Source: Flavobacterium anhuiense (GTDB lineage: Bacteria; Bacteroidota; Bacteroidia; Flavobacteriales; Flavobacteriaceae). From it: DNA of 64,000 nt. The stretch covers positions 1-64,000 of the forward strand of contig NZ_JUIV01000010.1 in assembly GCF_004151235.1 (NCBI RefSeq). Direction: 5' to 3'. Within the stretch, counting starts at the first letter, position 1. Every line of letters starts with the position of its first letter. The position numbers were made by a program, and so were the translations under genes. Shown piece after piece: positions 8,911-16,541 of the stretch. Below the pieces are notes generated by a model. That model had not been told where the DNA came from. It did no database searches and worked only from the letters and a program-made list of their open reading frames with translations.

Positions 8911-10670
8911 TTAATCCTTCAAGTCCAATCCAAATGTTGTTCGTAAAAGTTCAATATTTGGGTTGATTTCCAAGAAACGATTATAGCGATCCTGATTGTT
9001 ATAGCTTCGTTTCATTTCTACTTTTTCATTTACAATTACTTCGATAGTAATGTCGTGATTATGTAAATGTCCTTTTAAATGTCCCAATAAACCATTCATT
9101 TGGCTTTCAAATTCCAGTTTAGAACCTTCGTTTGGCAACTCATACGTAATTCTTGTTCCATCCAAAATAGGATCGTTGATCAACAAGATAGATTCCATGA
9201 TCTTTAATCCCTTTTGACCTAAACGTTCTGCATATTTGTTCCAATGAAGACGCATATCGGTTTCATTAAATTCTTCGGTAGGTAAAACAGAAGAAGGTTT
9301 AACGTACGATTTGCTGCTTTCCTCCATTTCTTTTTTCTTCCGAATACTGGCAAGAGAAAAGGCAGAAACTTTTGGAGCACCGTTTGTATCTGTTTTCGGA
9401 GTTTCAGGAGCCTGAACTTTTGGACTTTCGGCAGGAACTTGAACTGTATTTTGGGTATTTACAGATGCGGCATTATTTTTTTCTTCCGAATTTGGAATTT
9501 GGGATTTTGTATTTGAATCTTCCTTACTTGGACTTTGAACTTCAACTATAGAATAGCCTCCGTTTTTAAAGTAAACGGGCGGAATTATGAATTGCTCAAC
9601 TTTTTTTTTTCTCCATCAAAGTTGATAGAGGCCAATTGCATCAAGCATAATTCAACTAAAAGTCGTTGATTCTGACTTAATTTGTATTTTAAATCGCAGT
9701 CATTTGCAATATCAATTCCTTTAAGTAAAAACTCTTGAGAACATTTTTGAGATTGAACCGCATACATTTGTTGCGCCTGTTCACCAACTTCTAATAAAGC
9801 AATAGTTGAAGGTGTTTTGCTTACCAATAAATCTCTGAAATGTGAAGCCAAACCAGCAATAAAATGATGTCCGTCAAAACCTTTGGCCAAGATATCATTG
9901 TATGCTAGTAAAAGTTTTGGAATCTCATTTTCCAAAAGTAAATCAGTAATCGAAATATAAGTTTCGTAATCTAAAACGTTTAGGTTTTCGGTTACTGCCT
10001 GACGCGTCAAGTTTGTTCCGCAGTACGAAACTACACGGTCAAAAATAGACAAAGCATCACGCATTGCACCATCTGCTTTTTGAGCAATAATGTGCAGTGC
10101 ATCATCTTCAAAAACGATTCCTTGACTTTCAGCAACATCTGCCAAATGTTCTTTAGCATCTTTTACCGTAATTCTTTTGAAATCAAAAATTTGACAGCGA
10201 GATAAAATCGTTGGAAGAATTTTGTGTTTTTCTGTTGTTGCTAAAATGAAAATAGCATGTTTTGGCGGTTCTTCTAATGTTTTAAGAAAAGCATTAAAAG
10301 CAGCCGAAGACAACATGTGAACCTCGTCAATAATATATACTTTATACTGTCCAGTTTGTGGCGGGATTCTAACCTGATCGATAAGGTTACGAATATCATC
10401 AACCGAGTTGTTTGAAGCAGCATCTAACTCAAAAACGTTAAAAGCAAAATCTTCGGTAGGATCATCATATCCAGGCTGATTTATCTTTCGAGCCAAGATA
10501 CGAGCGCAAGTAGTTTTACCAACTCCACGCGGTCCTGTAAATAAAAGAGCAGACGCTAAGTGATTGGTTTCAATAGCATTCAACAAAGTGTTGGTAATGG
10601 CTTTTTGCCCCACAACATCCTTAAAGGTCTGCGGACGATATTTACGTGCCGATACTACAAATTGTTCCAT
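8911..10670 (-). CDS. dnaX: DNA polymerase III tau subunit (full length, by -1 frameshift)
   Basis: Two overlapping frames together encode a complete tau of 586 residues. Frame 0 covers residues 1-357 (10670 to about 9600) and ends in three lysine codons. The -1 frame continues without a stop from 9600 to 8911: a Q/P/S/N-rich linker, then the C-terminal domain (LHWNKYAERLGQKG...). The junction is a run of ten A on the coding strand. Tau would dimerise the replicase and bind helicase and alpha subunit, while the 0-frame product would be the shorter gamma. The joined reading is inferred from frame continuity and the slip heptamer. A sequencing error in the homopolymer is the main alternative. 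Confidence 0.75.
9585..10670 (-). CDS. dnaX: DNA polymerase III gamma subunit (0-frame product of dnaX)
   Basis: Product of 361 residues, the ATPase of the clamp loader. The N-terminus SARKYRPQTFKDVVGQ is typical. Walker A is GPRGVGKTTCARILA, Walker B is VYIIDEVHMLS, and the sensor 1 segment is LATTEKHKILPTILSRCQ. The usual four-cysteine zinc site between Walker A and B seems absent: the segment reads INQPGYDDPTEDFAFN. After the collar domain the frame ends abruptly with KKKLSNS and a stop at 9585, just past the A10 run, as expected for a frameshift-terminated gamma. Confidence 0.92.
   Translation of the reverse strand: MEQFVVSARKYRPQTFKDVVGQKAITNTLLNAIETNHLASALLFTGPRGVGKTTCARILARKINQPGYDDPTEDFAFNVFELDAASNNSVDDIRNLIDQVRIPPQTGQYKVYIIDEVHMLSSAAFNAFLKTLEEPPKHAIFILATTEKHKILPTILSRCQIFDFKRITVKDAKEHLADVAESQGIVFEDDALHIIAQKADGAMRDALSIFDRVVSYCGTNLTRQAVTENLNVLDYETYISITDLLLENEIPKLLLAYNDILAKGFDGHHFIAGLASHFRDLLVSKTPSTIALLEVGEQAQQMYAVQSQKCSQEFLLKGIDIANDCDLKYKLSQNQRLLVELCLMQLASINFDGEKKKLSNS
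9598..9612 (-). other. Programmed -1 frameshift (or slippage) site in dnaX
   Basis: The coding strand has exactly ten A between GGAG and GTTGAG (plus-strand T run 9601-9610). In frame 0 the last codons read GAA AAA AAA AAG TTG, so the E. coli dnaX slip heptamer A-AAA-AAG is present in the correct phase. A -1 slip makes the next codon GTT and opens 229 further codons. Loss of one A or gain of two by RNA polymerase slippage would give the same product. Confidence 0.7.
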
Positions 10671-10689
10671 ATTCTCTTTTATTGGATAG

Positions 10690-10697
10690 CAAATATA
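10690..10697 (-). promoter_or_regulatory. Candidate -7 box of dnaX
   Basis: TATATTTG on the minus strand, 19 bp before the dnaX ATG. No clear TTG was found at the expected upstream spacing. Confidence 0.4.
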
Positions 10698-10850
10698 GAG
10701 TATAATTTAATGATTTAAAAATTTAAAAATTGAAAGATTTTTAAGTGATTGAATTGTAGAAAGAAAAAAATATTATCTCTTGCGTTTCAATAAAAAGTAA
10801 TACTTTTACTTCAAAACATTTAACAGCTTATTTATTATTAATTAGAAAAA

Positions 10851-11645
10851 ATGAATGCAAAAAAAATCGTCAGGCTCAGTAATATTATCGGAATTATTTC
10901 AATTCTTCTATTGGTTTATTGGGTATTTACGTTTATAACTATTGAAGTTTTTGGATTGAAAGTATTTCGAAAAAACATGACCGAAACTTTCTACCTAAGC
11001 GTGTTAGGAATCTTAGCTCTAATGTCGGGCTCTTTGATTGTGAATATAATGTTTAATCTAACGAGGATTGCTGAAAAAGATAAAGAAGAGGTTTTGCAGA
11101 AGAAAGCTGGCAAATTTAGAATTGTGGCTATGGTTTTAGGTTTTCCTATCATTTTAGTAGTTCTATTTGGGGGAAATTATCTCACTTCTATTAAAAAAGA
11201 AAAAATGCTTGTAGAATCTGCAAAGTCCATACTTGAAGCGAATAAAACAAACAGTGATAAATTGTTGGATTATAATTTTTCAAAAAAGTATATAAATGAA
11301 ACAGCAAATGTTTTGGAAATCTTATCTAAAACGGATAAAAATTTTCCAAATGTTGTTGTTTTGGTAAAAGATACAATAAAAGAAACTCCTGTGTTTCTAG
11401 GCTTTCAGGCATATCAGTCTATACATTCGAATGATACAATCAAACCTGCAAAAACTGGGTATCTTTATGAAACAACGAAAGAAGAAAGGGAATATCTTAA
11501 CAGTATTTTTGATAAAAATAGTAACGAATTAAGATATAGCTCGTACGACGGAAATTATGAACTATTTTATCCATACAAAAAGAATGGAAAAAGAATTGTT
11601 TTGTATTTTTCAGAACAGCAACGTTATGGTAAATTAGGAAGCTGA
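10851..11645 (+). CDS. Membrane protein of unknown function
   Basis: Product of 264 residues that I do not recognise. Three hydrophobic segments are visible (about residues 10-32, 48-70 and 92-112). A hydrophilic C-terminal domain of about 150 residues follows, with many K, E, Y and N and the segment TPVFLGFQAYQSIHSND. The topology suggests a membrane anchor with a soluble domain on one side. Codon use and A+T content match the neighbours. The ATG at 10851 is the first in frame. The NIPSNAP gene starts 14 bp downstream, so the two may be co-transcribed. No function is proposed. Confidence 0.75.
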   Translation: MNAKKIVRLSNIIGIISILLLVYWVFTFITIEVFGLKVFRKNMTETFYLSVLGILALMSGSLIVNIMFNLTRIAEKDKEEVLQKKAGKFRIVAMVLGFPIILVVLFGGNYLTSIKKEKMLVESAKSILEANKTNSDKLLDYNFSKKYINETANVLEILSKTDKNFPNVVVLVKDTIKETPVFLGFQAYQSIHSNDTIKPAKTGYLYETTKEEREYLNSIFDKNSNELRYSSYDGNYELFYPYKKNGKRIVLYFSEQQRYGKLGS

Positions 11646-11659
11646 TAAATTTATAAGGT

Positions 11660-12055
11660 ATGAAGAAGTATTTTCTACTACTAGTTTTGCTTGCGGCATT
11701 TACTGTAAAAGCGCAAAAAACTCGAACGAGTCCAATTTATCAATTGCGAATCTATGAGATTTTTGAAAGCAATAAAAAAGAATTTCACGAACGTTTTCGC
11801 GATCATGCCATGCGTATCATGAAGAAATACAACTTTAAGATTATTTCTATTTACGAATCAAAATCAGATAAGAAAACCGAGTTTGTTTATTTTCTGGAAT
11901 GGCCAAATGAAGCAACGATGAAAAAAGCTTGGGAAGATTTTAGAAAAGATCAGGAATGGATTGATATCAAAAAACTTTATACCGAAAAATATGGCGATGT
12001 TGTAGGCAATATCGAAGATCGGGTTTTGACTAAACTTGATTATTCGCCTAATTAA
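11660..12055 (+). CDS. Secreted NIPSNAP family protein
   Basis: Product of 131 residues. A signal peptide (residues 1-18, LLVLLAAFTVKAQ) precedes a single NIPSNAP-type ferredoxin-like fold: YQLRIYEI at the start, then FRDHAMRIMKKYNFKIISIYES, and FVYFLEWPNEATMKKAWEDF near the end. NIPSNAP proteins are small dimeric alpha/beta-barrel proteins whose bacterial roles are poorly known. Export to the periplasm is inferred from the signal sequence. A terminator hairpin follows directly. Confidence 0.85.
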   Translation: MKKYFLLLVLLAAFTVKAQKTRTSPIYQLRIYEIFESNKKEFHERFRDHAMRIMKKYNFKIISIYESKSDKKTEFVYFLEWPNEATMKKAWEDFRKDQEWIDIKKLYTEKYGDVVGNIEDRVLTKLDYSPN

Positions 12056-12078
12056 AGTTTTATAGATCGAATTTATTT

Positions 12079-12110
12079 AAACCTTAAATTGAAAAATTTG
12101 AGGTTTTTTT
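12079..12110 (+). terminator. Intrinsic terminator after the NIPSNAP gene
   Basis: Stem AACCTTAAATT / AATTTGAGGTT (one G-T pair) with a short A-rich loop and a T7 run, 24 bp after the stop codon. Confidence 0.7.
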
Positions 12111-12241
12111 ATGCACATCTTTTAAGAAAACAGCAAAATTCAATTAACTGAAAAACTTATAAAACTCACCGCAACATCATATAACCTTTTGATACTTAAT
12201 CTTTTTAATTTTAAAAACGTAAAATATTAAAAGAGAGTATT

Positions 12242-12718
12242 ATGAAAATGAGATCCATTTTATTAGGAATGAGCCTTAGTATTGCTTTGTTGTCATGCAA
12301 ACCGAGCGACGCCGATGTTGAAAAAGTAATCAATGAAAAATTAAATGATCCAGATATCCAAGTTACAGTGCATGAAGGCGTAGCTACAATTACTGGTGTT
12401 TGCGATGATGAAATTTTCAAAAAAAATATTGAAAAAAGCGTAAGAGCAACCAAAGGCGTTAAATCTGTGGTAAACACTTGCGAATTGGCGCGAGCGAATC
12501 AAGAACCAGCTGCAGCTACTGTAATTATAAATTCGGATGCTGATTTAGAAAAATCGGTTGGTAAAGTTGTAGATGCTTATGATGGCGTTAGTGCTACAGT
12601 TGTTGGCGGTATTGTCACGCTTTCGGGTGAAATTAAAAAAGACAAATTGCAGCCTTTAATGCAAAGCATACAGGAATTGCGTCCGAAAAAAGTAGACAAT
12701 AAATTAACTATTAAATAA
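12242..12718 (+). CDS. Lipoprotein with two BON domains
   Basis: Product of 158 residues. The signal peptide ends in the lipobox LLSC (cysteine near residue 19), so the mature protein is probably lipid-anchored in the periplasm. Two BON modules follow (about 25-85 and 92-155). Each has the typical V.G.V.L.G pattern, as in QVTVHEGVATITG and SATVVGGIVTLSG, and conserved spacing. BON domains occur in osmotic-stress proteins such as OsmY and are thought to bind phospholipid. The adjacent gene encodes a BON-LysM protein 7 bp downstream, so the pair likely acts together in envelope stress. The start is the ATG at 12242; a second ATG at 12248 is possible. Confidence 0.88.
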   Translation: MKMRSILLGMSLSIALLSCKPSDADVEKVINEKLNDPDIQVTVHEGVATITGVCDDEIFKKNIEKSVRATKGVKSVVNTCELARANQEPAAATVIINSDADLEKSVGKVVDAYDGVSATVVGGIVTLSGEIKKDKLQPLMQSIQELRPKKVDNKLTIK

Positions 12719-12725
12719 GGATGTT

Positions 12726-13097
12726 ATGAGTGTGCAAGATAAATACAGAGAAGTGACCAATTTGGCATCTGAATTAGGAATCGAAAATTTACAGGTAAGA
12801 GAGCAAAATAATGTGCTTTATATTGACGGAACAGCAAAATCTGCTGCAGATAAAAATAAGCTTTGGAATGCTTATGAAAAACTCGATCCAGAATATAGAT
12901 CGGCTGATGTAGTGATGAATATAGAAGTTGAAGAAGGTGTTTCTAGAGAATATACAGTAGAAATAGGAGATTCTCTTTCTAAGATTGGAAAAGCGTATGG
13001 AGTTTCTTGGCAAGATATTTTTGAAGCCAATAAAGATATTATTTCAAATCCTGATTTAATTCAGCCAGGTTGGAAATTGAAAATTCCGATAACCTAA
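12726..13097 (+). CDS. BON-LysM protein, Kbp (YgaU)-like
   Basis: Product of 123 residues with no signal peptide. The N-terminal BON-like domain (about 1-68, ENLQVREQNNVLYIDGTA) is followed by a LysM domain (about 73-122, YTVEIGDSLSKIGKAYGVSW ... GWKLKIP). This order matches E. coli Kbp (YgaU), a cytoplasmic potassium-binding protein of about 149 residues. Absence of an export signal supports that role over peptidoglycan binding. A strong terminator follows. Assignment as a potassium sensor is inference from architecture. Confidence 0.85.
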   Translation: MSVQDKYREVTNLASELGIENLQVREQNNVLYIDGTAKSAADKNKLWNAYEKLDPEYRSADVVMNIEVEEGVSREYTVEIGDSLSKIGKAYGVSWQDIFEANKDIISNPDLIQPGWKLKIPIT

Positions 13098-13114
13098 AAT
13101 TGGCAAATACCAAT

Positions 13115-13172
13115 AAAAAAAATCCAAATTCCAGTTTTGTATTAATACAATTGGAATTTGGATTTTTTATTT
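13115..13172. terminator. Bidirectional intrinsic terminator
   Basis: Perfect stem AATCCAAATTCCA / TGGAATTTGGATT with A-tract before and T-tract after, lying between convergent genes and therefore usable from both sides. Confidence 0.8.
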
Positions 13173-13198
13173 TAAAGCTCTGGATTGGATTTTTAAAA

Positions 13199-13492
13199 TT
13201 ACCTTCCCCTAATGCTTAAATTAAATAAAAACTTTGCGGTTTCCTGATCTGAATCGGCTGAAAAACCAGCAACATAAACTCCCTTTTTACCTGAAGTCGA
13301 CTTAATTCCGTATACAACTGCCTCATCTGCTGGGTCTGACTCACCCTCGTATCGATACACATGAACAATTTCAAATTTCTCAGGATTCTTTTTAATCGCG
13401 TCTGCATTTCGATTAAAATCGCACGTAAATCCTTTCTCATTCAATTGATCTAAAGCCTTTGAAACAGTTGCGTAATGATACATTCTTTTCAT
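13199..13492 (-). CDS. Small conserved protein of unknown function
   Basis: Product of 97 residues, beginning [22 protein letters not shown] and ending in [10 protein letters not shown]. It has an alpha/beta pattern, no signal peptide and no membrane segment. I recall similar proteins of about 100 residues in Flavobacteriia, sometimes labelled phosphoribosylpyrophosphate synthetase. At this size it cannot be that enzyme and shows none of its motifs, so that label should not be used. It is convergent with the BON-LysM gene across a shared terminator. Confidence 0.75.
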   Translation of the reverse strand: MKRMYHYATVSKALDQLNEKGFTCDFNRNADAIKKNPEKFEIVHVYRYEGESDPADEAVVYGIKSTSGKKGVYVAGFSADSDQETAKFLFNLSIRGR

Positions 13493-13589
13493 GATAAACT
13501 GAATTTAAAATTATAGAATTCTAAAGATAACTATTTTAAAATTAAAATGTTATGATAAAATTCATAAAATCTGAAATTTAAAATCATTA

Positions 13590-13616
13590 TTGTTAGTTCT
13601 TAAATCGCTACTTTTG
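13590..13616 (+). promoter_or_regulatory. Candidate promoter of rnpB
   Basis: TACTTTTG at 13609-13616 fits the -7 consensus, just before the RNA. A TTG at 13590-13592 stands 16 bp upstream, slightly shorter than the usual spacing. Confidence 0.55.
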
Positions 13617-13618
13617 CA

Positions 13619-13966
13619 GCGCAGACCGCCTTATCGTCGTTCCGTTCCGATAGCTATCGGGATCGGGAGGGAGGAAAGTCCGGACACCATAGAGAGGCAT
13701 AGCGGGTAACGCCCGTCGGTTCTCTCGTTTTTTGGAACGAGAGGATTAGGACAAGTGCAGCAGAAAGTATGTACAGGTAATGCTGTAGTGAAACCAGGTA
13801 AACTCTATGCGGTGAAATACCAAGTATATCGGCATTTAAGGGCTTCTCGTTCGTTGCCGAAGGGTAGGTAGATTGAGTCCATCAGTAATGGTGGATCTAG
13901 ATAAATGATAAGGTATTGTCTTGTTGTAAAATAAGACAAGAACAGAATCCGGCTTACAGGTCTGCA
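13619..13966 (+). ncRNA. rnpB: RNase P RNA, bacterial class A
   Basis: Catalytic RNA that removes tRNA 5' leaders. The P1 helix is GCAGACC (13621-13627) with GGTCTGC (13959-13965). The conserved 5' P4 strand appears in GAGGAAAGTCCGGACAC, and the 3' strand in ACAGAATCCGGCTTAC. The internal core has GGTAAACTC and GTGAAACCAGG. P3 contains the palindrome CCGATAGCTATCGG (13647-13660). A T-run directly after P1 serves as terminator. The ends are placed from P1 and may be off by a few bases. Confidence 0.95.
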
Positions 13967-13973
13967 TTTTTTA

Positions 13974-13981
13974 TATATTTG
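13974..13981 (+). promoter_or_regulatory. Candidate -7 box of the DAACS transporter gene
   Basis: TATATTTG sits inside the T-rich end of rnpB, 21 bp before the ATG at 14003. No good TTG is seen upstream, and the site partly overlaps the rnpB terminator. Confidence 0.4.
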
Positions 13982-14002
13982 TGAACTATCTAACTTATTT
14001 TC

Positions 14003-15250
14003 ATGAATATTACCACTCCAAATTCTTCTTCAAAAGCTAAAAAAAGTCTTTTTAGAACTGTCGTAACCAATCTTACTTTTTGGGTTTTAATCGCTATTAT
14101 TTCGGGTGTTTTACTCGGACATTTTTCTCCAGAAAATGGTGTGAAGATGGAATTTCTAGGCAAGAGATTTATTCAGCTTATTTCACTTTTTATTGGTCCG
14201 ATTATATTTTTGACTATTGTTTTGGGAATTTCGGGAATGGGAAATTTAAAAAAAGTAGGACGTATCGGGGTTAAAGCTTTAACTTACTTTGAAGTGGTTT
14301 CGACCGTTGCTCTTGCAATTGGTGTAGCAGTCGCTTATTTATTTAAACCTGGAAAAATTGATAAATCGGGATTGACTTTTGGCGACGCAAGCCAATATAC
14401 AAATGGAGCAGCAAAGGATTTTTCGTGGTTGCAGTTTTTCTTGTCCAATTTTACATTGCAAGTTTTGCTGGCAGCTATTATCTGTGGAATCGCACTAAAC
14501 TTTTATCAAAAAAGGGAGCAGACTATTTTGGTTCTTGAGCGATTTTCTAAAGTGGTTTTCTTCGGATTAAAATATGTAATGTATCTAGCTCCAATTGGCG
14601 CTTTTGGCGGAATGGCATATACAATCGGGAAATTTGGTTTGGCAACTTTGATTCCGCTAGGAAAATTGATGCTTTGCGTTTATCTAACTATGGCATTGTT
14701 TGTCTTTTTGGTTTTGGGAAGCATATTGAGATATTATAAAATCAGTATTCTTTCGATTTTAAAATATATAAAAGAAGAACTTTTACTCGTTCTCGGAACT
14801 TCATCTTCGGAAGCAGCGTTGCCAAGTATTATGGTAAAACTAGAAAGAATGGGATGCAGTAAATCGGTTGTGGGATTGGTGATTCCGACTGGTTATTCTT
14901 TTAATCTTGATGGAACTTCAATTTACCTTTCGATGTCGGTGCTTTTTATTGCGCAATTGTATGATGTGCATTTGAGTTTTTTCGAAATCCTGACCGTTAT
15001 CGGAATTCTGATGATTACTTCGAAAGGCGCAGCAGGAGTAACCGGAAGCGGGTTTATTGTTTTAGCATCAACTTTAACCGCATTGCATAAAATTCCAGTT
15101 GAAGGTTTAGCATTTTTATTGGGCGTAGATAAATTTATGAGCGAAGCCAGAGCAATTACCAATTTAATAGGAAACACAGTCGCAACGATAATCATTTCTA
15201 AAACAGAAAGAGATTTTACAGAATTGAATCTTGATCCTGTCTCGGAATGA
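14003..15250 (+). CDS. Dicarboxylate/amino acid:cation symporter (DAACS family)
   Basis: Product of 415 residues with eight or more hydrophobic segments and two re-entrant hairpins. HP1 carries the serine-rich LVLGTSSSEAALPSI. TM7 has YSFNLDGTSIYLSM, the NMDGT-like motif that binds sodium and substrate, here NLDGT. HP2 follows in LMITSKGAAGVTGSGF. The family (GltP, DctA) imports glutamate, aspartate or C4-dicarboxylates with protons or sodium. The substrate cannot be chosen from sequence. It starts 36 bp after rnpB. Confidence 0.92.
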   Translation: MNITTPNSSSKAKKSLFRTVVTNLTFWVLIAIISGVLLGHFSPENGVKMEFLGKRFIQLISLFIGPIIFLTIVLGISGMGNLKKVGRIGVKALTYFEVVSTVALAIGVAVAYLFKPGKIDKSGLTFGDASQYTNGAAKDFSWLQFFLSNFTLQVLLAAIICGIALNFYQKREQTILVLERFSKVVFFGLKYVMYLAPIGAFGGMAYTIGKFGLATLIPLGKLMLCVYLTMALFVFLVLGSILRYYKISILSILKYIKEELLLVLGTSSSEAALPSIMVKLERMGCSKSVVGLVIPTGYSFNLDGTSIYLSMSVLFIAQLYDVHLSFFEILTVIGILMITSKGAAGVTGSGFIVLASTLTALHKIPVEGLAFLLGVDKFMSEARAITNLIGNTVATIIISKTERDFTELNLDPVSE

Positions 15251-15550
15251 TTTTGCCACAAAGGCGCTAGGGCGCAAAGTTTTTTTTCTTTGAGTTTAAA
15301 ATTGCTCGCAAAGTCGCAAAGTTTTTTTGAGTTGACTCCAGCTTTAGCTGGAGGTTATGGTGAATTAAATTCAAAAGGCTTTAGCCAAACAGCTTCTAGT
15401 TTGGCTAAAGCCCTTGTCCTTCATTAATTTGAATAGCGTCCAGCTTTAGCTGGACGCTATTCAAATTAAATTTTATAAATAAACTTTGCGACTCCGTGAG
15501 ACTTTGCGAGATTAAAAAAACTTCGTGCCCTAGCGCCTTCGTGGCAAAAA
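15251..15550. repeat. Nested palindromic repeat cluster
   Basis: Outer arms TTTTGCCACAAAGGCGCTAG (15251-15270, continuing to 15273) and the complement at 15527-15549 match at 22 of 23 positions. Second-level arms of the GCGACTTTGCGAG type lie inside. At the centre are three separate palindromes: CTCCAGCTTTAGCTGGAG (15336-15353), GGCTTTAGCCAAAC / GTTTGGCTAAAGCC (15377-15412), and a perfect 42-bp palindrome at 15426-15467 with the same core CCAGCTTTAGCTGG. No coding potential. The whole stretch between the transporter and the next gene is made of these elements. Confidence 0.75.
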
Positions 15551-15553
15551 AAA

Positions 15554-15748
15554 CTACGATTCGTCTTTAGTTGTTCGCACCAAGCTAATGCCTGAGGTGA
15601 AAAAGACGATTCCTAATATTCCGTAAATGATAAGCGATTTTATATCTCTGGTTTCTCCAGATGTGCCGGCAAAAATAACGGCAGTATAAATAAGTCCTAC
15701 TATTCCGAGGATTGTAAGCAACCCGCCGAAAAATCTTTTTAGGTTCAT
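15554..15748 (-). CDS. Small two-helix membrane protein, unknown function
   Basis: Product of 64 residues: MNLKRFFGG, a hydrophobic helix (about 8-28), a short polar loop SGETRDIKS, a second helix (about 38-56), and the polar tail RTTKDES. The positive-inside pattern and composition look genuine, and similar small proteins are common in flavobacteria. It lies 97 bp downstream of the response regulator gene in the same direction. No known domain, so the call rests on coding character alone. Confidence 0.6.
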   Translation of the reverse strand: MNLKRFFGGLLTILGIVGLIYTAVIFAGTSGETRDIKSLIIYGILGIVFFTSGISLVRTTKDES

Positions 15749-15844
15749 GATTGTTAGATTTTAAAGTTCTCTAACAAAGTTAAATTTCGATAAGTTAATT
15801 GCTGTTATACAATTGCTTATGAAAAATTATATGATTTTCAGAAC

Positions 15845-16531
15845 TTATTTTTCTATTTTAAATTCCAATCCGATATTTCGAACACTTTCAATCTTGATTT
15901 TAGGATCTGAATTAAAATATTTTCTAAGTCTGCTGATAAAAACATCCATGCTTCTTCCTGAGAAATAATCGTCTTTTTTCCAGATCGACATTAAAATCTG
16001 ATCTCTTTTTAAGAGTTGATTATGATTCAAATATAAATATTCAATAAGAGAAGCTTCCATTTCAGTAAGCTGCTGAACGTGGTTTTTATTATTTAGAGTT
16101 AAACGTTCGTTATCAAAAATATACGAACCAATTTCGATGATATTATTTCCGTCTAAAGTTCTTTTTTGTTCAATTCTTTTTAGGATGTTCTGTAAACGAA
16201 GAACCAGTTCGTCAACTTCAAAAGGTTTTGCGATATAGTCGTCTGCGCCAAGTTTTAGACCGATGATTTTGTCTTCTTTGAGCTTTCTCGCCGTTAGAAA
16301 AATAAAAGGAATTTCTGGATTGATGGTAATGATTTTTTCTGCCAATGAAAACCCATCCATCTTGGGCATCATGACATCAAAAATGCAAATATCAAAAACC
16401 TGGTTTTTAAAATAGTCTAAAGCGATCTCGCCGTTTTCTGCCCAGATTACTTCAAATTGATGCAATTCAAGGTATTGTTTTAAAATCGCCGCAAAGTCAA
16501 AATCGTCTTCGGCTAAAAGTAATCTTTTCAA
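15845..16531 (-). CDS. OmpR-type response regulator (RprY-like)
   Basis: Product of 228 residues. The receiver domain (1-120) has the acidic pair ED at 8-9, phospho-acceptor D52 in FDVMMPKMDG, T80 and K102 in AKPFEVDE. The C-terminal winged helix (about 130-226) has LTEMEASLIEYL and the recognition segment SGRSMDVFISRLRKYF. The layout matches the RprY regulators of Bacteroides. The kinase gene lies 10 bp upstream in the same transcript. Likely targets are the divergent outer-membrane genes at 18040-21641, an inference from position. Confidence 0.92.
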   Translation of the reverse strand: MKRLLLAEDDFDFAAILKQYLELHQFEVIWAENGEIALDYFKNQVFDICIFDVMMPKMDGFSLAEKIITINPEIPFIFLTARKLKEDKIIGLKLGADDYIAKPFEVDELVLRLQNILKRIEQKRTLDGNNIIEIGSYIFDNERLTLNNKNHVQQLTEMEASLIEYLYLNHNQLLKRDQILMSIWKKDDYFSGRSMDVFISRLRKYFNSDPKIKIESVRNIGLEFKIEK

Positions 16532-16541
16532 AATAAGGGAA

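Noticed and set aside
8911-9327. Separate short minus-strand gene of 138 codons
   Set aside because: It is the C-terminal part of tau, open without a stop back to the dnaX slip site at 9600.
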